A stretch of 64,000 nucleotides of DNA from Triticum aestivum (Eukaryota > Streptophyta > Magnoliopsida > Poales > Poaceae): contig NC_057800.1 of the NCBI RefSeq assembly GCF_018294505.1, forward strand, positions 471,864,955-471,928,954, in the 5' to 3' direction. The translations under genes and the position numbers were made by a program. Below the pieces are notes generated by a model. It searched no databases and was not told where the DNA came from. It was given only the letters and a program-made list of their open reading frames with translations. Below are positions 57,408 to 64,000 of the stretch, one piece after another (position 1 is the first letter of the stretch; every line of letters begins with the position of its first letter).

Positions 57408-58434
57408 GTGTTAGGATATTCCAGACTCATCGAGTCTAGGAAGAAAAATGAAAGTTTGCAACACAATTCGACGAGATGACGTTGCGAGATTCTCGGGGAA
57501 TGAACTACGATAGCAAGCTCCAGAACATGAGCTGGTTCTGCTACGCACGTGTGAACATGTTGTCTCAGACAAACATGATCACATGGTAGTCTTACAATAA
57601 AACACTACCGAGTTCTGGTTGGGAACCATCACCGTGGATAACGAAGTCCTTGCATAAGTCATATGATTAGCTCTTATGAAGGAACTTCTTCTCCTTGAAC
57701 AAATCAATCAGTGGCTTGGTGTGCTCGGGACACATATGGAATGAAGGTTGCAAGTCTCCAGACCACAGAATACTTCGCACGTGTGCATGACTGATTTGGG
57801 ATGATTCCAAGGAAACAAAACAATCTTCCTCAAATTCATGGCGGCAACTTGCATCATATGCACATGAATTAGGGAAAGTCACTACTTTCATCCAAACATA
57901 TACTTCATGAACGAAACACGAAGAAATGCTTACACAAGTTTCCAACACTAGGTTGATGTTCAACATGATTCATGGGGGAGACAAAATGCTATTGATGGGC
58001 TCAACAGCAACTCATCGGAATTTCCATATCACTGGACTTCCACCATCATGTGAACACGGTGATAGCATTGGTCAGACCAAAGATGTAATGGTGTATGCTC
58101 GAGGGATCAACCACGAGTAGGACAACATTACGAGCATCGTTGGTACTGATTTGATTTGACGATAGCCCACACTCAAATCAAGGGATTGATAAGACAATAG
58201 GTCCAGCAACTGATCACAGGGACCAATCGATGAAGATATCATCTTTCTTCAACACACACTACACAAGATTATCCCTTTGGAACGAACTAAGTCAGTCAAG
58301 CTTTTATCCTCCAACTCTCCAAGTTGTTGTCTAGCTTAACCAACTAGCTCAGGGATATCTAACACCGATTCTTGGAGAGAAGGTGGTTCACAAGAAACCA
58401 ACTTGATCTCGAGCTCAACATAACGGTCAGGTGA

Positions 58435-58480
58435 CGACCTGGTGATACTTCCGAGAAGATATTCAGAAAATCATGAACCA
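58435..58480 (-). pseudogene. Protease/reverse transcriptase linker remnant
   Basis: The minus strand reads VHDFLNIFSEVSPG, corresponding to [14 protein letters not shown] in the intact Tekay-like pol at residues 117-130. It lies about 1.05 kb upstream of the RNase H remnant, as expected. Confidence 0.6.
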
Positions 58481-60041
58481 CCGGTATGTTACTAAGCTCG
58501 AGAACAATCTCGCTTTTGAGGGCAAGACGATATGATCAAATGAGTGAGGACTTGACAAGATCCTAACTCATCAATCGAAGGGTGCACCGAAATAAGGACT
58601 AGGTAGCACGATCAGTCTTAGAAGGATGATTCAAAAACCAACACGCTAAGAATGAAATTATTATCCTTTAGCTACCAAGCAACGAGGTTGCTGGGAGTAT
58701 TGATTTCACACACCATGATTCACTTGTCGGCACTCCGGCTGCAACAACACGGAACCGAGGAATGAAAAAGGATGGCGAGAAGTATCACTATGTCAAGAAT
58801 TCACAAAAGGTGGTGCAATTCTCATGAAATTCCTGTCATAAAGAAGGTAATACTTCAGGGTAGAGCAGACCAGAAGCTGAATTGTAACTTGATCTGCGGA
58901 ACACAACTACTTTGACCCAATCCTAAATATGGATGAGGTACTGGAGTTTGTTTCTCCTATTCATTCTGAAATGGAATGGCCTGGCGGACCACAAGGGTAA
59001 TAGGCATCGACGAACGAATGCACGCATACTCTTGACTATGAATTGATAGACGAGGGTCAGAAGACAACTAAAGAGGGACAACTCAAAGGAACATACGATT
59101 TTCTGAGTTGTGGATGCACGGTTTAGCATGTCGAACGAATTCCACATATTTCTTCCGGATAACCCATGCAGAAAGGTAGAACTGGCAGAGTCACAATGTA
59201 GAATCGAGAACCCATCGAGAGCACTCTGATTGTGATCTTTCGATCAGCGAGGAACATCTGCCATAAGCGGTTCATAGTATTTGGAGGAAAGGAATACCAC
59301 GAACATCGAGGACTAATGCAAAGGTTACTAATAACCTAAAGGAACGAGCAAAACTATCAACATGAAGCAAGTAGGGTGAATCTCGGGTTCAAAACCCAGG
59401 GATAGAATACCTACTACTAAATGGCATCACGGGATGCTTTCGATAATGACGGCCAGAGTCATCACACTGGAACATAAATCATGGCTAGACTACTAGATGA
59501 TCCCCTGAGACACCTAGGGTCATAATAATAACTCCAACATAAAGGTTGAGGCAGTAGAGTACCTCAGCTCAACAATTTGTGTGATTAACCTGGCCTAACA
59601 GACATTGAAACCGGAGCAAAAGGATTTGCAAATGCATCAGACTCTTTAGAAACCTGGGATGACTCGGACAACATAACGGCTGTAAATGCTCGGAAAAGAT
59701 TTGAGACATTCACAAAAATGGTGGCATAACCACTTAGAAGCACAATATCAAGGTTCCGAGATCAACAATTATCATACGGAAGTAGTAGGAACTGAACTGA
59801 GACTTAAATCCAACAATCTTATAAGTCCACTGATTAGTAACACGTGATCCTGATAGAAAGAAGAGATAGCCTAGTTTCTTAACCCCGTAGGAAAGATAAG
59901 ATGACTCAGATCAGAAGGGCATGAGGTATAAGGAGTAAAAAGAGCCTTACGTTCCATCCCACAATCAATTCCCTTATATAACTAAAGAATTTCTAGACTC
60001 AACTTCGATCAGTTTGGCTTGGTAATCCTACAGGCAGTCAA

Positions 60042-60053
60042 GCTCTGATACCA
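60042..60053 (-). other. Primer binding site next to LTR C
   Basis: The minus strand reads TGGTATCAGAGC four to five bases after the LTR end GGTCCTGACA. It is an exact match to the initiator-methionine tRNA primer site. Confidence 0.88.
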
Positions 60054-60057
60054 ACGC

Positions 60058-63000
60058 TGTCAGGACCCCGACTCAATGCCACATCGATCTAGCATGTAAC
60101 ACCTCATATCACTTTGCGGCCTCACGCACGGTATTCCCACGGGTGTCGCCTTACCTTTGCCCGGGACCGTTTGCGCCTTTTGGCACACGTATATGACAGT
60201 GTCGCTAGCATCCATATGATAAGGAGCCCGGGGCTGACATGGCTAGTCGTAAACCCAAAGTGGCACAGACTTACAGGGACAGGCATCCATGACCCAGCAT
60301 CGAACGTGTCGGTCATCAGCGAGTGAATCCAGGCTGTAGCACTGGGCTAGCAGGACTCCGGTGAACCGGGCTGTAGCGAGCTAACAGGACTCCGGTATTC
60401 ATCGCGTGACATTTCCCCGAAGGGACAGACACAGGAACGAAGAAGGACACATGTCGGCCAGCCTAAGTGTTCCGGAGCAGTAGCAAGCTACCATGGCTCG
60501 GTGGAAACACTAGGAGACATTTCCCGATAAGAGAGGCTACTAAAGATAAACAACTAGATAGTCAGATCCCACACATACCAAGCATTTCAATAACATACAC
60601 ACAATATGCTCGATATGTGCAAACACAACATGGCATCACAACATGACTCTACGACTCAAGTAATTTATTCAATAGGCTCCGAGGAGCGAGATATTACAAA
60701 CAGGGGTCTCATGACCCAACATTCAGAGCATACAAATCAAAGCACAAGCGGAAGCTATCATGTCTGGGTACAGACATCTATAAATGAAAAAGGCTGAGAA
60801 GCCTGACTATCTATCAGATCCTACCGAGGGCACAAGATCGTAGCTGAGGTAACAAGCTAAACGTCGAAGTCCACGTGGAACTACTAGTGAGACTGAAGTC
60901 TCTCTGCAAAAACATAAAATAGGCAAACGTGAGTACAAATGTACCCAGCAAGACTTACATCAGAACTAACTACATATGCATCATTTTCAACAAGGGGATG
61001 GTGGGGTTTAACTGCAGCAAGCCAGCTTTGACTCGGTGGCTATCCTAAACTACGACTGCAAGCGACTCTTTTGAGGTGGCGCACACGAGTCCACATATTC
61101 ACCATATCAATACACCACTATGGATCCGCTCCCGTCTCCCTACGAGAACGCCATCCATAGCACTCACGCTTATCTTGCGCATTTTAAAGTATCCACTTTC
61201 ACTTGTCTATGAACTGATATAAGCAATCCAGAAGTCCTTTTCCGCGGACACGGCTATTCGAATAGATGATGTTAACCCTGCAGGGGTGTACTTCTTCATA
61301 CATGTTTCCACCACTTAGCGTCTGCACATGACATGTGCTCGGCAGACTTCAAGCGAAAGCCGACGTGGGTGTAGACCACGACCTACCTAAACACTCAAGT
61401 CTCTAGTCCAGGTTTATCGCCTATTCGGGTTCCATCCATGAGGAGATCCGGCCGGAGTTTCGCTCACAGCCCCAAACGATGTGAACAGGGTTCCCGAGAT
61501 ACCAAACGGGCATCCGGTACACCGTGCCACATACCTACCGCATCACAGCCCACCCCTACGGTCAGCGCTGTCCACGGCCTCCAGTAAGCTACAAACACCA
61601 GAAACTACTTGCAACTCCTGGACAGAGGACTAGGGTGAATAAGAAGTCGAGCGGGGTCATATTTCAGGGCCCAATGCATGGTAGTAGCTGAATCATGGAT
61701 CACAAACACAGAACTCAGTTCCTAAGGACGGCTTCAATGAGACAACCCACCATGTACTCCTACATGGCCTCTCACCGACACCTTTTACCAAATCGTGTTC
61801 ACACACTTAGCTCACACATAGTAGGACATGTTCACACACCTCTGATTCATCCTCGATGAATCAGACCCGACTCAACTCTAAGAAGTAGCAGGCATGACAA
61901 ACAAGCATGAATGAGTAGGCACAACAGGGCTCAAACAACTCCTACTCATGCTAGTGGGTTTCATCTATTTACTGTGGAATGACAGGTCATGCAGAGGATA
62001 AAGGGGTTCAGCTACCGCAGCAAGTAACAGATGAATCGGTGTTGTCCTAATGCAGTAAAAGAGAGCAGGAGCGAGAGAGTAGGATTGTATCGGAATGAAC
62101 AAGGGGGTTTTGCTTGCCTGGCACTTCTGAAGATAACGTTGAGTCTTCATCAGTGTCAACGATCACATCATCGGTATCACATCTATCGAGAGGGGACAAA
62201 TACCGGCAACACAGAAGGGAACACAATCAATGCAATGCACAATATGATGCATGCTATGACATGGCAATATGAATGTGTTTTGGGCTAATGCACCTAAAAC
62301 CAGATTAAATGAAGTTGGTTTGAATCCAAGATTCAAATTCAAACTCCATATGTGGATATTTAAATGCCATTAGTATGATTTGTGCTAAACAGCATCTATA
62401 AGTTGTTCTGACATGCATGAAAATGGTACAGATGGATTCCTTGAATTTTTCTGATAATTTTTCATATATAAATTATTTAATTTGGAGTTACGGTTGAATT
62501 TCTATGATTTATTGAAGTTTATACAATTTTCTGGATTTTCTGATTTATTTTTAAATCCAGAAAATACTTATTGCGTCAGCATTGCGTCACTATGACGTCA
62601 GCAGGTCAACGGGCGCCGTCCAGGTCAAACCTGACGTGTGGGATCCACACGTCAGTGACACAGGAGCTAATCCCGGTCAAACCCAGCGCTGACTGGGGTT
62701 TGACCAGGGGTGGGGCCCACTGTCAGTGGCTGTGGGGGTGTTTAGTGTGGTCATTAGTGCTAATTAGGCGTGCCACATCGGCAGTCGCCGGAGTGTCGCC
62801 GGCGGCGACCCGAAACGCGGCGGAAGTTCACCGGGGTTGCGTTACGGGCAACGGCTGGACGCGCGAAGGGCACCAGAAGGTAGCCCGTGCCCGTGCGCAT
62901 CTAGGGGGGCCAACGGGAGGTGCGGGGGTGGCCGGGGTTCGCCGGAGTGGAGCCCGAGGCGGCGGCCGGAGCTCGGGTTTGGGCGGAGCGAGGTTACGGG

Positions 63001-63390
63001 GCGCTAGGGGGCTGGCTGAGGGGCTATGCGGACTCCTGGGGCAGCTAGGAGCACGCTAGGCTCGTCGGACTGGCCGCAGCAGCACGTCAGTGCCATGCCC
63101 GGCGTCCATGGCGGACGGCGGCGCCCGGGAATGTGGCCGGGGTGCTACGGCACGGGAACGAACAAAATGGAGGAGGGAAAACGGAGTGGAGCTCACAGGG
63201 GTTGCGACGGTGGCCTCGGGGAGCTCGGGGAGGCACCGGAGCCGACGAATTTGACGAAGATGGCCGGCGGGTCTGAGGTAGAAGACGACGTCGATGGCGG
63301 CGATGCGGCACGTCCGGGGCCTCGTGGCTCGTTGAGGAGGTAGAGGGAGGACCCGCGGAGCTTCCTGGGGCGTCGGTGAGGCTAGGGGTG
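60058..63390 (-). repeat. LTR C (5' LTR, mosaic)
   Basis: Aligned to A and B, it follows A up to about 61230 and B from about 61491 on. It is interrupted at 63390 by a related LTR in the other orientation. The 62817-63390 part is GC-rich and probably equals the gap in B. Frames there are not convincing genes. Confidence 0.85.
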
Positions 63391-64000
63391 TGTCACACCC
63401 TAGCTAGTCATGCATTAGAGTGTTGCATCATGTTTACTCATTCATCAGAAACTTGAAATGGGGATGACAGAACCCCCAGTCCCCTCTGAAACCAACTAGG
63501 GTTTACTAAAATAATTTTCAATGAACCTGAAATGCCCTTCTAAAATGCCCATCATTTTTGCCTTGGTTCAGAACCTCTGCCAAAAGTGGTGCACATTTTT
63601 CTAGGCCATCCTAGGGTCTTTGAATTAAATCATAGATATTTGAATTTGGGCATTTAAAATAATATAAAATATTTAAATGCTCAAATATCTCCAAACTAAA
63701 ATGTTTCATGTTGGAAATAATCCAACTATGGACCAGGAGTAGTTTGGTGAATTTTGGAGTTGCCTAGGTATTTTATTTAATTCAACAAAGTTGCAGATAT
63801 ATTAAATAAACAGAAAACAGGAAAGAAAGGGGAAAGACTTACCTGCGCGGCCCAGCCAGCTGGCCGGCCCAGCTAGCAACCGGCCCAGCCCAGCACTGTA
63901 GCTCCCCGTCGTCTTCCTCCCCACGCCCCGAAGCTGCTGCGTGCTCGCGCGCGCGCGGCCGCGCGGCCACCTCCTGCTTGCCGACGCCCTCCTGGCCGCG
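63391..64000 (+). repeat. Start of a related LTR in opposite orientation
   Basis: Begins TGTCACACCCTAGCTAGTCATGC, with TTGCATCATGTTTA soon after, closely resembling the reverse complement of the LTR B end (TGTCACATCCCTAGC and TGCATCATGTTTAAATTC). Near the window end the complement of GCAGGAGGTGGCC and GGCTGGGCC blocks is shared with 55460-55620. The element continues beyond the window. Confidence 0.7.

Larger units (their letters stand above)
56084..60057 (-). pseudogene. Heavily decayed Tekay-like internal region (gag-pol)
   Basis: The minus strand begins (right) with the primer site and ends (left) with a tract before LTR B. The sequence NLETRFLFSGG near 56125-56090 resembles the usual pol end. 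Protease/RT linker and RNase H remnants (see 58435 and 57310) lie in the right order and at plausible distances, so a whole pol once existed. No open frame over about 100 codons survives, and stops and indels occur throughout. Gag should lie at about 58600-59850 but I cannot see it. Not functional. Confidence 0.65.
48646..64000 (-). mobile_element. Second Tekay/Del-like gypsy family: three-LTR array
   Basis: Three LTR copies start with TGTCAGGACCCCGAC at 48646 (A), 51844 (B) and 60058 (C). A and B are separated by only 160 bp of internal sequence; B and C by a 4-kb internal region. Primer sites of the initiator-methionine type adjoin B and C on their left sides, so the array runs on the minus strand. 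LTR ends TGTCAGGACC and GATGTGACA and remnants of chromovirus pol support a Tekay-like assignment. Confidence 0.8.

Noticed and set aside
63026..63343. GC-rich frames at the end of LTR C
   Set aside because: They are inside LTR sequence; the GC-rich composition alone produces open frames on both strands.

Overview
This is an assembled piece of a large, repeat-rich grass genome, most probably Triticeae (wheat, barley, rye or Aegilops). The basis is Angela/BARE1-type Ty1/copia LTRs, a Sirevirus (Maximus-like) LTR, Athila-, Tat- and Tekay/Del-type Ty3/gypsy elements, Thalos-like Stowaway MITEs and nested insertion. There are no bacterial genes, operons, CRISPR arrays or rRNA genes, and I found no intact host gene. 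Nearly all coding sequence is decayed retrotransposon gag-pol. Family names rest on recalled hallmarks (LTR ends, primer sites, domain order), not on a database search.

Layout. (1) 1-33996 is an Athila-like gypsy array on the minus strand, arranged LTR - internal - LTR - truncated internal. Its left LTR is split by two insertions, each with a perfect 5-bp target duplication: a Tat-like element on the plus strand (177-8303, GTGCG) and an Angela-like element on the minus strand (9421-26689, GGCTC). The Angela 3' LTR is itself split by a Tekay-like chromovirus (10588-19392, CGTGA), so this is a three-level nest. (2) At 33996/33997 the array is fused to the 5' half (LTR, primer site, gag) of a Sirevirus-like copia element ending at 38150. 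(3) 38151-48645 is the only stretch not dominated by LTR elements. It holds MITEs, several short tandem arrays, duplicated promoter-like modules, a tRNA-like sequence and a set of exon-like segments. (4) 48646-64000 is a second Tekay-like family on the minus strand with three LTRs, a heavily decayed internal region, a 787-bp assembly gap and, at the right edge, the start of a related LTR in the opposite orientation.

Function. The best preserved coding regions are the Tekay-like pol (15597-17903, with its C-terminus continuing to 14642) and a minus-strand antisense gene inside the Tat-like element (4503-7072). The antisense gene has a predicted small in-frame intron and a coiled-coil C-terminus. 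No element looks autonomous. Several seem to have needed proteins supplied in trans: the Tat-like element lost most of pol, the Athila-like internal region encodes only a small unknown protein, and the second Tekay-like family has a decayed pol between very similar LTRs.

I found no convincing new biological system. The most informative signals are an LTR that is a mosaic of two others (60058), repeated polypurine-tract-like boxes in the Athila-like internal region, the antisense gene, the two multi-LTR arrays, and duplicated exon-like modules cut by an LTR at 48646.
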